A stretch of DNA of 64,000 bases from Polynucleobacter kasalickyi (GCF_900176405.1 NZ_FWXJ01000013.1:1-64000), one strand, 5' to 3'. Shown: positions 8,741-18,382, counted from the stretch's first letter. Notes: generated by a model not told the origin, from the letters alone. A program made the numbers and translations.

Positions 8741-9211
8741 TTATGCCTTTGCCATTTGATCGCGCGCTTTTTTTACAGCTCTTAAGATGGCTATTTGTGT
8801 GCCACAGCGACACTGAACATTCGACAGGCCATTGATAATTTGGTCATCACTTGCTTTAGGATTGTTTTCTAAAAGTGCGATTGATTGCATGATCCAACCA
8901 TTCGTGCAATAGCCACATTGAGCGGCACCTTCTTCCACAAAAGCAGTTTGCATCGGATGCAATTGACCATTTTTCTCTAAACCATCAAGCGTTCTAATTT
9001 TGCTATTCGCTACAGTACTGGTGGGCATTACACAAGATCTTACAGCGTTGCCATTGACGATCACAGTGCAAGAACCACACTGGGCTAAGCCACAACCAAA
9101 TTTAGGCCCCTTCATTTTTAATTGATCAGTAAGCGTGTAGAGTAAGGGTTGATCTGCAGGGACATCGACGGATTTAATTGCTCCATCAATGTTAAGTTGG
9201 TACGTTGGCAT
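8741..9211 (-). CDS. [2Fe-2S]-binding subunit of the molybdenum hydroxylase (IorA-like)
   Basis: 156 aa from the ATG at 9211, chosen because GGAGA lies just upstream and MPTYQLNIDG is the normal N-terminus; a longer in-frame start at 9289 would add 26 unrelated residues. Two [2Fe-2S] clusters: plant-type C40, C45, C48, C60, and the alpha-helical C99, C102, C134, C136. It passes electrons from the molybdenum site to an acceptor. With no FAD subunit nearby this is the two-subunit IorAB layout, in which the acceptor is probably a cytochrome. It has no signal peptide, so it would ride out with the Tat-exported large subunit. Confidence 0.92.
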   Translation of the reverse strand: MPTYQLNIDGAIKSVDVPADQPLLYTLTDQLKMKGPKFGCGLAQCGSCTVIVNGNAVRSCVMPTSTVANSKIRTLDGLEKNGQLHPMQTAFVEEGAAQCGYCTNGWIMQSIALLENNPKASDDQIINGLSNVQCRCGTQIAILRAVKKARDQMAKA

Positions 9212-9292
9212 ATAGTCTCCTTGGAATAGGCTCAACCATACAGGATGATTGAACTGTTTACCATGAGGATTTTCCCCATGGTAAATCATTCA

Positions 9293-11587
9293 TTATTGAA
9301 AGTTGGGTGGTGATACTCGGCGACGAGACGCTTTTTCATAAGCTGAGGCAATTTCCAATAAAGTATCTTCTTTACCTGGCTCTGCTCTAAAGACAAGTGA
9401 AAATGGCAAGCCAGGATAAGGAATTTCTGTTGGAACATTGACGGACTGACCAATATATTTAGTTTTATCTGCACTCAGTTGAAATTTAGCATCATATGCT
9501 TGGCGCACATAACCAGCTGGTACCAAAACTTCAGTCAAGCCCGCATTGGGCCCAAACGTAATTTCATTACGAAGATGATTGATGAGTCCAGGCTCATCTG
9601 GCCAGCCAATCTTGGCCGGTGGAAGAGCTGAATGAAGTCGAACAAATACATCTAATTTGTTTTCTAAAAGCACCATCATATCGACCCGTCTTAACAACTC
9701 ACGCAACATAATTCTTTCGTCGATTCCCTGACGTCCTCCGAGAGGATTTCTCGGATCAGTCGTTTCTTCCCAATTTTTGAAAGCACTCCGCTGATCATCT
9801 CCCCAATATTTCGAACGCTCATTGAGTGTTGCCCAGTTATTAAGTTTTTCGGTATACCCTTGATCTTTCCAATCTTGAACACGCCTACTTAAATATTGGC
9901 TAATATGAAACCTAAAGCTATTCGCTAAAATTTCATCTTGAACCGTAGCAATAGTTAAATTCTTTGGAATAGGTATTTGTAAATCGGCCAATAGAACTAA
10001 ATAATCCATCGGGTCTAAATTGCCACTACCAAAAAATTGACCCGGTGCAAACTCTGTTTTTTTAATTGCACTAGCAAACTCTGGAAATACTGGTTCGCCT
10101 GAAAGGGTGAGGCGAAAGAGAATATCCGGCATAAAGATTGGTACCAGACGAGCTAAAGACTTTTGAAAATCGATTGTCATTTGCTCGCACTCAGCATCTG
10201 GAGTCCAAAGATCATCGCGAGACTCAACTAAAGTTGCACCTAATTGTTTGCCGAGTATCTCCTTAATTTCTTTACTAGCCGCTGCAATAATTGGTTCAAC
10301 TGCTAAAGTTCCTGGATTAAGCATTGATTCGCGTACTACCCCAATCCGCTTTCCTTTTAATTCATGATTAGTAACTTGTTTTTTAATGAATGGCGAATAA
10401 GCATCTAGAACACTAGATCTTGAAACGGTGGTGTAAGGATCTCTCGGATCATAGTAACCATTTTCAGGATCTTTTAAAGCGTCCAAAATCGTGGCACAGT
10501 CATCTAACGATTTAGCTAAGATGCCGGTCCTGTCACAATAAATATCAGCACCGATCGCTCCACCATCAAAGCCAAGCATCGCTTTATGCGGCAGAATCAG
10601 TGCTACAGAATTATGATTTGATGGACCACGGGTAGACTGCCTCGTCTCTTCACCTAGGCTCGCGGTGACTAAGTTTGCGCTCACGGAAACACCTGATCCA
10701 GAGCTTGATCCTAAGGATGCTGATCGGGTCGTGTCGTAAGGATTGGATGGGTTGCCAGCCCAAGTTGAACGCTGATAACCTAATACGGAGGGTAATACTT
10801 TGTCTGGAAAATTCTTTCCACCTGGGTCGCCAGCGCGACCGTTATATTCAGTCATGGTGGCTTTGGCATAGATAATTGCCCCTTTTTTCCTGAGCTGGTC
10901 CACTAACAGATGATCCTTCGCTGGAAAGTCAATATCGTAGTTAGCATCGCCACCACCAGTAGATCGCATATCCTTGGTATCAAATGCATCTTTAAAGGAG
11001 AAGACGACCCCATAAAGTGGTAATTGGTCAAGCGGCGGGTTACTACCGTATTTTTCATCCAGTGCATTAGCTTGCTCAATAGCATCGGGAAAGTGACGAA
11101 ACATTTCACAGACCGGGGGAGCTCCCGGTGGTAACTTTCCTAAACTTGGATGTAAATCAAAGTCACCTTGACAGGTAACAGAGCGCTCGCCACGAATATT
11201 TAGAGTTGCTAAGGTATTTAATTGACCAGCATTTTCTTGACCTACAATCATGCCAAATTGTTGAACTACTTTGTTATCAGAGGCCGTAGGCTCCATTCGA
11301 CCAAATTCTAGTGGAGGACCTTGATACTCTGCCAGATCTGGGAGCAATGCCGAGGCCGCAAGGGTTTCTAGCGGAAACTGAATAGGACTTCCAGCTCTTA
11401 TAACTCCAGGTTGTGGAATCAGCTTAGCACCATCCTTGGTAACTAATAGACTAGAGGGACCATTATATTTTTTTGCTCTTTCAATATATTGCTGGACGAT
11501 TTCAGTACAAGTAACTGTTCCTGCACAAATGGCTGCTTGAATATCCTGAATACTCGCTTCAATAACGCTAAATTGCTTGTGTTCCAT
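9293..11587 (-). CDS. Long amidase-signature-family amidohydrolase
   Basis: 764 aa, well above the usual 450-550 aa of the family. Catalytic triad visible: Lys199 in FSFKDAFDTKD, the Ser-rich cis-Ser loop SSSGSG at 294-299, and nucleophile Ser318 in GEETRQSTRGPS. Extra length comes from roughly 120 residues between the N-terminal helix and the catalytic core, and a long C-terminal half. No signal peptide. Start ATG 11587 has TGGAGA upstream. It is first in an operon with the IorAB-like genes, 81 bp before the Fe-S subunit, suggesting the amidase and hydroxylase act on one nitrogenous compound. That link is an inference. Confidence 0.88.
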   Translation of the reverse strand: MEHKQFSVIEASIQDIQAAICAGTVTCTEIVQQYIERAKKYNGPSSLLVTKDGAKLIPQPGVIRAGSPIQFPLETLAASALLPDLAEYQGPPLEFGRMEPTASDNKVVQQFGMIVGQENAGQLNTLATLNIRGERSVTCQGDFDLHPSLGKLPPGAPPVCEMFRHFPDAIEQANALDEKYGSNPPLDQLPLYGVVFSFKDAFDTKDMRSTGGGDANYDIDFPAKDHLLVDQLRKKGAIIYAKATMTEYNGRAGDPGGKNFPDKVLPSVLGYQRSTWAGNPSNPYDTTRSASLGSSSGSGVSVSANLVTASLGEETRQSTRGPSNHNSVALILPHKAMLGFDGGAIGADIYCDRTGILAKSLDDCATILDALKDPENGYYDPRDPYTTVSRSSVLDAYSPFIKKQVTNHELKGKRIGVVRESMLNPGTLAVEPIIAAASKEIKEILGKQLGATLVESRDDLWTPDAECEQMTIDFQKSLARLVPIFMPDILFRLTLSGEPVFPEFASAIKKTEFAPGQFFGSGNLDPMDYLVLLADLQIPIPKNLTIATVQDEILANSFRFHISQYLSRRVQDWKDQGYTEKLNNWATLNERSKYWGDDQRSAFKNWEETTDPRNPLGGRQGIDERIMLRELLRRVDMMVLLENKLDVFVRLHSALPPAKIGWPDEPGLINHLRNEITFGPNAGLTEVLVPAGYVRQAYDAKFQLSADKTKYIGQSVNVPTEIPYPGLPFSLVFRAEPGKEDTLLEIASAYEKASRRRVSPPNFQ

Positions 11588-11667
11588 ATTGTCTCCAGTT
11601 AGATTTATTTTTTTAAGTTCTTAACTAAGAGTTTAATACTAAGCAATCATCAACAAACGAATTTGGT

Positions 11668-11692
11668 GTGCGGAATAGGGCATATTCCGCAC
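11668..11692 (-). terminator. Hairpin after tex
   Basis: Perfect 9-bp inverted repeat GTGCGGAAT (11668-11676) / ATTCCGCAC (11684-11692) with a 7-nt loop, 6 bp past the tex stop. There is no good U tract after it on the minus strand, so it may be a weak terminator or an RNA 3'-end stabiliser. Confidence 0.5.
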
Positions 11693-11698
11693 CGATGA

Positions 11699-14032
11699 TT
11701 ATTTATTTTTTAATTTAGCAAAAGCACTTGCCATGGCACTAGGTTGTTGCGAGGATGGCATAATTTTCGGATTCTTCAAATCTTTTTTGTAGTTGCCACT
11801 ACTGTTTGAACTATTGGCAGAACCAATTTGATTATTTTTAAATTGGACCGACGTGTCACCTAAGCGCATGGTTAAAGCGATACGTTTACGCGCTATATCA
11901 ACTTCAATGACTTTGACTTTTACAATTTGTCCGGCTTTAACGACACTATGAGGGTCTTTGACAAAACTATTCGATAAAGCTGATACGTGCACTAGTCCAT
12001 CTTGATGGACACCAATATCGACAAAGGCACCAAAGGCAGCCACATTGGTCACAACCCCTTCCAAAATCATATCAACCTTCAGGTCTTTCATTTCTTGAAC
12101 TGAATCATCAAACTGTGCCGTTTTGAATTCTGGTCTTGGATCTCGTCCAGGTTTTTCTAATTCAGTCAAAACGTCAATGACCGTTGGCAATCCCCATTGT
12201 TCATTCACAAATAACTCAGGAGATAAGGTTTTAATTTCGCTTGATTTTCCTAAGATGGCGGATAGCGGACGATTAATATGACGAATAATTTTTTCAACCA
12301 ATGGGTAAGCTTCGGGATGAACTGAAGAGGCATCTAAGGGATCAATTCCATTCGGTATTCTTAAAAAGCCAGCCGCTTGTTCAAAAGTTTTATTGCCTAA
12401 GCGAGGAACTTGGTGTAACTCACTTCGGCTTTTGAAAGCACCATGTTGATCGCGATATTGAACAATACTCGTGGCTAAATTATTATTTAAACCTGATACT
12501 CTCGCTAATAATGGGATCGAAGCTGTATTCACATCAACGCCGACCGCATTTACGCAATCCTCGACCACGGCCTCTAAATTTTTTGCTAGTTTAATTTGTG
12601 AGACGTCATGTTGATACTGACCAACCCCAATCGATTTAGGATCGATTTTTACAAGTTCAGCTAAAGGATCTTGTAATCTTCTTGCAATCGATACGGCACC
12701 GCGAATAGATACATCTAAATTCGGAAATTCTTTGGCGGCGAGTTCCGATGCAGAATACACTGAAGCACCGGCTTCAGAAACAACTAGCTTACTTAACTTT
12801 AAACTAGGGTGGGTTTTAATGGTATCCAGTACCAACTTATCCGTTTCACGGCTTGCAGTGCCATTACCAATCGCAATCAGGGTGACTTGATGAGCTCTGC
12901 ACAGTTGGTTAATGGTGTGAATGGACCCCTCCCAATCTTTTCTCGGCTCATGGGGGTAAATCGTCGCCGTATCTAATAACTTGCCCGTAGCATCCACCAC
13001 GGCAATTTTGCAACCAGTTCTAATTCCTGGGTCGATGCCCATCGTAATGTGCTGACCTGCCGGCGCGGCAAGTAATAAATCTTTTAAGTTTTGACCAAAA
13101 ATTCGAATCGCTTCTTCTTCAGCTCTTTCTTTTAGCTCACCCATGAGATCAAGTTCTAAGTGAATCGAGACTTTTACTTTCCAAGTCCAACGTACGGTAT
13201 CAGCTAACCATTTATCTGCAGGCAGATCTTGCTTACGAATATTAAATTGACGAGCAATCATTTGTTCGCAAGGATGCACTTCTTGTTTACGCGCTTCATC
13301 AAGTTCAAACGGAAGTACTAAGCCGACTTTTAAAATTCCTTCATTTCTTCCCCGGAGTAATGCTAGTGAGCGATGAGAAGGGATTTGTGAATATGACTCA
13401 GAAAAATCAAACCAATCTTGATATTTGGCTCCTTCAAGCTCTTTCTCTTTAATTAACTCAGACTTAATTAAGCATTGATCTTTATAAAATTGGCGAAGTT
13501 GGCCGATTAATTTGGCATCTTCCGCAAAGCGCTCCATCAGGATTTGACGTGCACCGTCAAGAACCGCCTTAACATCACCAAAGCCTAAATCCTCTCGAAT
13601 ATAGCTTACGGCAGCTTCTTCAGGAATTAACTGCGGATTAGTTAATAAATCGGTTGCTAGGGGCTCGATGCCTGCTTCTTTGGCAATTTGGGCTTTTGTT
13701 CTGCGCTTTTGCTTATACGGCAAATAAATATCTTCAAGATCCTGCTTCGTTAAGGCATGCTCCACCTGAACTTTTAACTCATCAGTTAGCTTGCCTTGTT
13801 CTTGAATACTATTGAGTACCGTAGCACGGCGATCTTCAAGCTCTCGAAGATAGGTAAGTCTTTCTAGTAACTGGCGTAATTGTGTGTCATCTAATCCCCC
13901 AGTGATTTCTTTACGATATCTTGCAATAAAAGGCACTGTGGCACCGTCATTTAATAATTCAATGGTGGCAATCACTTGGGCAGGGCGCACAGCTAATTCG
14001 GTAGCAAGACGTTGTTCGATTGGAGGCAGCAT
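11699..14032 (-). CDS. tex: Tex, RNA-binding transcription accessory protein
   Basis: 777 aa, normal length. N-terminal Tex region with [13 protein letters not shown]; YqgF/RNase H-like domain around 330-450 starting at [12 protein letters not shown]; helix-hairpin-helix region ([15 protein letters not shown]) around 490-560; C-terminal S1 RNA-binding domain about 650-725 ([18 protein letters not shown]). It ends in a short Ser/Asn/Lys-rich tail. Tex is a conserved nucleic-acid-binding factor affecting transcription. Single gene here; no strong Shine-Dalgarno before the ATG. Confidence 0.96.
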   Translation of the reverse strand: MLPPIEQRLATELAVRPAQVIATIELLNDGATVPFIARYRKEITGGLDDTQLRQLLERLTYLRELEDRRATVLNSIQEQGKLTDELKVQVEHALTKQDLEDIYLPYKQKRRTKAQIAKEAGIEPLATDLLTNPQLIPEEAAVSYIREDLGFGDVKAVLDGARQILMERFAEDAKLIGQLRQFYKDQCLIKSELIKEKELEGAKYQDWFDFSESYSQIPSHRSLALLRGRNEGILKVGLVLPFELDEARKQEVHPCEQMIARQFNIRKQDLPADKWLADTVRWTWKVKVSIHLELDLMGELKERAEEEAIRIFGQNLKDLLLAAPAGQHITMGIDPGIRTGCKIAVVDATGKLLDTATIYPHEPRKDWEGSIHTINQLCRAHQVTLIAIGNGTASRETDKLVLDTIKTHPSLKLSKLVVSEAGASVYSASELAAKEFPNLDVSIRGAVSIARRLQDPLAELVKIDPKSIGVGQYQHDVSQIKLAKNLEAVVEDCVNAVGVDVNTASIPLLARVSGLNNNLATSIVQYRDQHGAFKSRSELHQVPRLGNKTFEQAAGFLRIPNGIDPLDASSVHPEAYPLVEKIIRHINRPLSAILGKSSEIKTLSPELFVNEQWGLPTVIDVLTELEKPGRDPRPEFKTAQFDDSVQEMKDLKVDMILEGVVTNVAAFGAFVDIGVHQDGLVHVSALSNSFVKDPHSVVKAGQIVKVKVIEVDIARKRIALTMRLGDTSVQFKNNQIGSANSSNSSGNYKKDLKNPKIMPSSQQPSAMASAFAKLKNK

Positions 14033-14117
14033 TATATGATTTTCTAAAAAAAAGTTATTTTACACAAATCAACGTCTTCAAATTCTTCATGGGTAAATAG
14101 AAAATAAAGTATTTTTC

Positions 14118-14144
14118 GCTTTCAAACCATCAAATGGTGAAAGC
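14118..14144. repeat. Inverted repeat upstream of tex
   Basis: Arms GCTTTC + ACCAT (14118-14123, 14126-14130) pair with ATGGT + GAAAGC (14134-14144) over 11 bp with a 2-nt bulge and a CAA loop. It sits between the terminator of the upstream gene and the tex start, with no T tract on the tex side, so it may be part of the tex leader or a protein site. Confidence 0.35.
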
Positions 14145-14146
14145 TA

Positions 14147-14174
14147 AAAAACAGAAATCACCACGAATGGTGAT
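14147..14174 (-). terminator. Rho-independent terminator of the Bug / ModA-like unit
   Basis: On the minus strand the stem ATCACC / GGTGAT (14157-14174, 6-nt loop) is followed by a T-rich run complementary to 14147-14156 (TTCTG then T's). It lies about 28 bp past the stop of the gene at 14203. Confidence 0.6.
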
Positions 14175-14202
14175 CCCTATTGATCAAAGAGATTGGCTGA
14201 TA

Positions 14203-14898
14203 TTAAAATTCAAAACCAATTTTTTTTCGGATTTCAGCGGAGCCAGAACCCGTCAAAATATTTGCCAGTTGTTTGGCAAGTTCAGGGTTTTTTGCATTCG
14301 TACAAATACCAAGTGTGTAATCTGTTGCGAGTTCAAACTCTTTGGGTAATAAACCGATTAATTCGCAACCCGGCGTAATGTTGATTTCAGTAACCTGTGT
14401 GCTACCAATGAGATCCTCTTCATCACAGGCAGCCATCGCCGCCATTGCAACAGCGCCATTTGGATAAGTTCTAAACTTATCGCTATGTGTTTTATCTAGA
14501 CCAAGCGCTTTCAACACACTCATTACGTGAATACCAGCAGTTGCCTTTTCAGGATCTGGAAAGTAAATACCCTTTGCTGATAATAAAGTTTCCAATAATT
14601 CCTCACGCGTTGAAATCGCGGGAGCGGATTTACCTGATTTAATGGCCACGCCTGTTTTTACTAATCCTAAAGATTGCTCAGAGCCTGCAATAACATGACC
14701 GGAGGCAATCAGTAGATCGATTAATTGTTTAGTTAAAATGATGAGGTCACAGGCTCCACCTCCTATTAGTTGATCACGCATTTGACCAACGGCATTAAAA
14801 GTTGCATTAATTGAGCAAGAGGTATTTTTTTCAAAGTCAGCTTGTACTCCTCTGACAACTCCTGCAGCGGCACCACCACTTAAGATTACTAATTCCAC
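14203..14898 (-). CDS. ModA-like periplasmic-binding-fold protein without signal peptide
   Basis: 231 aa. Resembles molybdate/solute-binding ModA-type domains: LSGGAAAGVVRGVQADFE at the N-terminus, then CDLIILTKQLIDLLIASG, and a C-terminal YTLGICTNAKNPELAKQLA typical of the fold. It begins directly with the first beta strand. Start is GTG at 14898 with AAAGGA 8 nt upstream, and an in-frame TAA at 14911-14913 rules out a longer form with a leader. So it should stay in the cytoplasm, odd for a solute receptor. No ModB/ModC genes nearby. It is 23 bp after a Bug receptor gene and probably cotranscribed with it. Ligand unknown. Confidence 0.8.
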   Translation of the reverse strand: MELVILSGGAAAGVVRGVQADFEKNTSCSINATFNAVGQMRDQLIGGGACDLIILTKQLIDLLIASGHVIAGSEQSLGLVKTGVAIKSGKSAPAISTREELLETLLSAKGIYFPDPEKATAGIHVMSVLKALGLDKTHSDKFRTYPNGAVAMAAMAACDEEDLIGSTQVTEINITPGCELIGLLPKEFELATDYTLGICTNAKNPELAKQLANILTGSGSAEIRKKIGFEF

Positions 14899-14921
14899 GT
14901 TACAGATCCTTTAAAGATGAA

Positions 14922-15905
14922 TTAATCAGGTTTAATTTGGGCAGATTTAACAATCGCAGCCCATTTTTGAATATCAGCCTCCAAATATTTATTAAAATCA
15001 GAGGGGGACATTAAAAGAGGAGCAGCACCTTGCTTAGCCCAGGCGTCACGAACTTCTTGAGAAGAAATGATTTTTCGAATCGCTGTATTTAATAGGTTAA
15101 CAATTTCAACGGGCGTACCTTTTGGCGCCATAATACCTAACCAAATCGTGGTTTCAAATTTCGGCACTCCATCTTCAGCGACAGTTGGAATATTCGGGGT
15201 AATATTGGATCTAGTTTTGCCAGAAGTTGCCAACGCCCTTACTTTGTTTTCTTTAACAAACTCATTCATCGTCGTCACAGCGTCAAACATCATATCTACT
15301 TGACCGCCAATTACGTCGGTTCTTGCTCCTGAACTTCCTTTGTAAGGAATGTGCGTAATATTGACACCAGCAAGGGCATTAAAGAGTTCCCCAGCCATGT
15401 GATATGGGGTGCCATTACCAGAAGACGCAAAGTTTAATTTACCTGGCTTAGCCTTGGCTAATGCGATTAACTCAGGTACGTTTTTTACAGGAACACTAGG
15501 ATTAACAACTAAAATCAAATCGGAGAAGTTAATCGGCGCAACACCAACAAAATCCTTCATTAAAGTAAAAGGCTTATTGGGAATCAAGGATTCATTGACA
15601 GTTTGCGTATTAGACATCATGAGCAATGTATAACCATCGCTCGGGGACTTCGCTGCGAAGTCAGTACCAATAATTGACCCAGCGCCAGGTCGATCTTCGA
15701 CAATAAATGATTGCTTCAGTTCATCTTGAAGTCTTTGTGCCATAAACCTCGCATAATTATCAGCCGGTCCACCAGCAGCAAATGGTACGATGATTTTTAC
15801 GGGTTTGGTTGGGTAACTTTGAGCCGAGCTGTTCCAACTAACAACAATACATGCAAATACTTGTAGACTTACTAAAGTCCGCAAAAGTTTTCGAAGTTGA
15901 TTCAT
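14922..15905 (-). CDS. Bug-family (TctC-like) periplasmic solute receptor
   Basis: 327 aa. Signal peptide of about 28 residues (hydrophobic VSLQVFACIVVSW, cleavage probably after NSSAQ or nearby). Mature start YPTKPVKIIVPFAAGGPADNYAR and the later HIPYKGSSGARTDVIGGQVD are diagnostic. No transporter membrane subunits are present. The ModA-like gene follows by 23 bp. A second Bug paralogue lies at 5411. A 9-bp direct repeat in the divergent promoter region (15949-15975) could be its operator. Confidence 0.92.
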   Translation of the reverse strand: MNQLRKLLRTLVSLQVFACIVVSWNSSAQSYPTKPVKIIVPFAAGGPADNYARFMAQRLQDELKQSFIVEDRPGAGSIIGTDFAAKSPSDGYTLLMMSNTQTVNESLIPNKPFTLMKDFVGVAPINFSDLILVVNPSVPVKNVPELIALAKAKPGKLNFASSGNGTPYHMAGELFNALAGVNITHIPYKGSSGARTDVIGGQVDMMFDAVTTMNEFVKENKVRALATSGKTRSNITPNIPTVAEDGVPKFETTIWLGIMAPKGTPVEIVNLLNTAIRKIISSQEVRDAWAKQGAAPLLMSPSDFNKYLEADIQKWAAIVKSAQIKPD

Positions 15906-15948
15906 ATTTGTCCCTAATTGAATTATGTGTTCGGATATAACTTATAGT

Positions 15949-15975
15949 TTTTACATTTTAAATTGCTTTTACATT
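15949..15975. repeat. Direct repeat TTTTACATT in divergent promoter region
   Basis: TTTTACATT occurs at 15949-15957 and again at 15967-15975, 18 bp apart start to start, between the divergent Bug receptor and DUF455 genes. Possible tandem regulator site; could also be chance in AT-rich DNA. Confidence 0.3.
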
Positions 15976-16020
15976 CTAAGTGTTAAAGTAACGCATCAAA
16001 AATTGAGTTATCTTGGAATC

Positions 16021-16830
16021 ATGGAAACATCCCTTCGCCAATTAGCTTTAAATCATCTAGCTATTTCCTCACCAACTGAAAAGGTTCTTGCAGTTTTTCA
16101 GTTATTTGATGATTTCATGGTCAGCCCTAAGCTTGATGTTAGTGAGATTTTTAGCATATCCAGCCTGGAAATCCCTGGCAAACCCATCAAGCCTGATCTG
16201 GTACCTCCTTTGGCCGTGAAAAGAAGAGCAATGCATACGATTGAAGGGCGGGCTATCGCGATTCATGCTTTAGCTCATATTGAATTTAATGCCATTAACC
16301 TAGCTTTAGATGCTATTTGGCGGTTTTCTGATATGCCACGCACTTATTATCGAGACTGGCTCACCGTCGCCAAAGAGGAAGCCTATCATTTTTCATTACT
16401 AAACAATCACTTGCATTCACTAGGTTACGAATATGGTGATTTTCCAGCCCATAATAGTTTGTGGGAAATGGTTGAAAAAACAAAAGATGATGTACTAGCG
16501 AGAATGGCGCTAGTTCCAAGAACAATGGAGGCGCGTGGTCTTGATGCGGTGCCCGTTGTGAAAGATCGCTTTATTCAAGTAAAAGACATAGAGATGGTAA
16601 AAATATTAGAAATCATCCTAGCAGACGAAATTGGACATGTTGAAATTGGTAATCGATGGTTTAATTACTTATGTGACTTACGTGCCCTAAACCCAATTGA
16701 TGTTTTTCAACAGCTTTGTTTGCAATATAAAGCACCCACCTTAAAAGGACCCTTTAATATTCCAGCTAGATTACTTGCCGGATTTACAGAAACCGAATTA
16801 AAGGTTTTACAAAATCAAGCTATTTCCTAA
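16021..16830 (+). CDS. DUF455 family ferritin-like protein
   Basis: 269 aa from the ATG at 16021; a longer frame from 15925 adds 32 residues rich in Tyr, Ile and Cys that look like translated promoter DNA, so I reject it. Helical protein with repeated carboxylate/His motifs of a ferritin-like di-iron fold: HIEFNAINLALDAIWRF, then AKEEAYHFSLL, then ADEIGHVEIGNRWF. Function of DUF455 proteins is unknown. A MaoC-like hydratase gene follows after 12 bp, in an apparent two-gene operon. Confidence 0.88.
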   Translation: METSLRQLALNHLAISSPTEKVLAVFQLFDDFMVSPKLDVSEIFSISSLEIPGKPIKPDLVPPLAVKRRAMHTIEGRAIAIHALAHIEFNAINLALDAIWRFSDMPRTYYRDWLTVAKEEAYHFSLLNNHLHSLGYEYGDFPAHNSLWEMVEKTKDDVLARMALVPRTMEARGLDAVPVVKDRFIQVKDIEMVKILEIILADEIGHVEIGNRWFNYLCDLRALNPIDVFQQLCLQYKAPTLKGPFNIPARLLAGFTETELKVLQNQAIS

Positions 16831-16842
16831 AGGAGCAATTGG

Positions 16843-17307
16843 ATGCTAGTTACTCGGTTCAAAGACGTCTCAGAGTTAAAAGAGTCAATTGGTCGTGAAG
16901 TTGGTGTGAGCGATTGGTTGCAAATTGATCAAGATCGTATCGATCAATTTGCCAAGGCTACCGATGATTTTCAGTGGATTCATACTGATCCAGTAAGAGC
17001 TGCGAAAGAGTCACCCTTTGGCAAGACGATTGCGCATGGATTTTTATCGCTTTCCTTAATTCCGCATTTCATGTATTCCTGTTTGTTTTTTGAGCACTCT
17101 CAATTAACAGTGAACTATGGTTTAAATAAACTTCGATTTACTTCTCCAGTATTGGTTGGTAGCAAATTACGTGCGATTTTCAAAACGATCCAAGTCACCG
17201 ATATCAATCAAGGAGTGCAGATTGAGTGGCTGGTCACCTTAGAAATAGAAGGGCAGGAAAAACCCGCACTTGTAGGGAGTTTTTTGATTATTGTGTATCA
17301 CGCATGA
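16843..17307 (+). CDS. MaoC-like (R)-specific enoyl-CoA hydratase
   Basis: 154 aa hotdog-fold protein. Hydratase motif Asp...His in DDFQWIHTDPVRAAKESPFG, followed by IAHGFLSLSL, the signature of (R)-hydratases. Family members hydrate trans-2-enoyl-CoA to (R)-3-hydroxyacyl-CoA, in some bacteria feeding PHA synthesis; since phaC is in the same window this role is possible but unproven. Start ATG 16843 with AAAGGAG upstream. Follows the DUF455 gene by 12 bp. Confidence 0.9.
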   Translation: MLVTRFKDVSELKESIGREVGVSDWLQIDQDRIDQFAKATDDFQWIHTDPVRAAKESPFGKTIAHGFLSLSLIPHFMYSCLFFEHSQLTVNYGLNKLRFTSPVLVGSKLRAIFKTIQVTDINQGVQIEWLVTLEIEGQEKPALVGSFLIIVYHA

Positions 17308-17326
17308 GATGCATTGCCGAAGATAC

Positions 17327-18382
17327 CTACTGAGGTAAAGACAAAACTTGTTGCCAAGCAAGTATCGCAATAGGTTTTGCTTTGCTACCTGCCTCAAGAG
17401 CCTTTTCACTAGCAGCATTTCCTTGTAGGGCTCGGAAAAGAACGCCTTGCAAAATGGCCGCCATTCTGAACATGTTGAAAATAATGTAAAACTCCCAGTC
17501 TTTTTCATTTTCTAAATGCTGGTTTGTGGTTGCCAAATATTCTTTTAAGTAGCTAGATTCAATAGGAATCCCTAAATCTTCAAATGCGCTTCCAGCAAGA
17601 CCACGAAATAAGTCAGGAGCAAAACGCCAATTCATCATGTGATAAGCGAAATCTGACAGTGGATGTCCAAGGGTTGATAGTTCCCAATCGAGTAAAGCTA
17701 AGACCTTTGGCTCTGTTGGGTGAAAAATCATATTATCTAAACGAAAATCGCCATGTACTAGACGTGTATCGTCGTAATTAGGGATATTTTTAGGTAACCA
17801 TTCAATCAGATGATCCATCTCTGGAATGGCTTCCGTTGCAGAAGATTGATACTGCTTGGTCCAACGAGCAATTTGACGGCCAATATAGCCTCCCGCTTTG
17901 CCGTAATCACTTAAACCAATTGCAACTGGATCTAAAGCATGTAACTTCGCAATTGTGTGGTTCATTTCTTTGAAAATCGCAGTTCTCTCAGAAGCTTGCA
18001 AACCTGGTAAACGTGGATCCCAAAAAATACGACCTTCGACAAAATCCATTAAATAAAACTCGGCGCCAATCACGGAGGTATCTGTGCAGTAAGCTAAGGG
18101 CTTTGCAACCGGAAAACCGACATTATCTAGCGCTTTAATCACCTTAAACTCTCGATCAATTGCATGCGCACTAAGTAATAAATTGCCTTCAGGCTTTTTT
18201 CGCAAAACAATTTTTCTTGTGCCAAGTTTAATCAAGAATGTTGGATTTGATTGACCACCTTCAAACTGATTCACCTCAATTGAACTAACCTCACCAACCC
18301 CTTCAATATGCAAGATCATCCAATCAAGCAATTGCTTTTGGTTTAAGCTAAAAGGGGCTGTGGAGCTTTGGGGATTTGTCAT
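17327..18382 (-). CDS. APH-fold phosphotransferase (ACAD10/11-like)
   Basis: 351 aa. Aminoglycoside-phosphotransferase fold: ATP-site Lys in RKIVLRKKPEG, catalytic loop LVHGDFRLDN, and metal site LALLDWELSTLGHPLSD. The N-terminal NPTFLIKLG and overall length match the phosphotransferases that resemble the kinase part of ACAD10/11, linked to 4-hydroxy acid or acyl-CoA metabolism rather than antibiotic resistance. Last gene of an operon with two thioesterases and a ComB-like protein; 8 bp after the thioesterase at 18391. Confidence 0.88.
   Translation of the reverse strand: MTNPQSSTAPFSLNQKQLLDWMILHIEGVGEVSSIEVNQFEGGQSNPTFLIKLGTRKIVLRKKPEGNLLLSAHAIDREFKVIKALDNVGFPVAKPLAYCTDTSVIGAEFYLMDFVEGRIFWDPRLPGLQASERTAIFKEMNHTIAKLHALDPVAIGLSDYGKAGGYIGRQIARWTKQYQSSATEAIPEMDHLIEWLPKNIPNYDDTRLVHGDFRLDNMIFHPTEPKVLALLDWELSTLGHPLSDFAYHMMNWRFAPDLFRGLAGSAFEDLGIPIESSYLKEYLATTNQHLENEKDWEFYIIFNMFRMAAILQGVLFRALQGNAASEKALEAGSKAKPIAILAWQQVLSLPQ

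Noticed and set aside
9212..9289. 26-residue extension of the Fe-S subunit
   Set aside because: No family similarity; a proper GGAGA site precedes ATG 9211.
9286..9474. Minus-strand 62-aa frame inside the amidase
   Set aside because: Alternate frame of the amidase C-terminus.
14134..14349. Small basic plus-strand protein starting MVKAKKQKSP
   Set aside because: Overlaps a minus-strand terminator and the 3' end of the ModA-like gene; no ribosome binding site and no similarity.
15925..16020. N-terminal extension of the DUF455 protein
   Set aside because: Composition is that of translated promoter DNA; the family N-terminus fits ATG 16021.
17327..18382. Aminoglycoside resistance gene
   Set aside because: The APH fold is shared, but the operon context and ACAD10/11-like sequence point to metabolism, not resistance.
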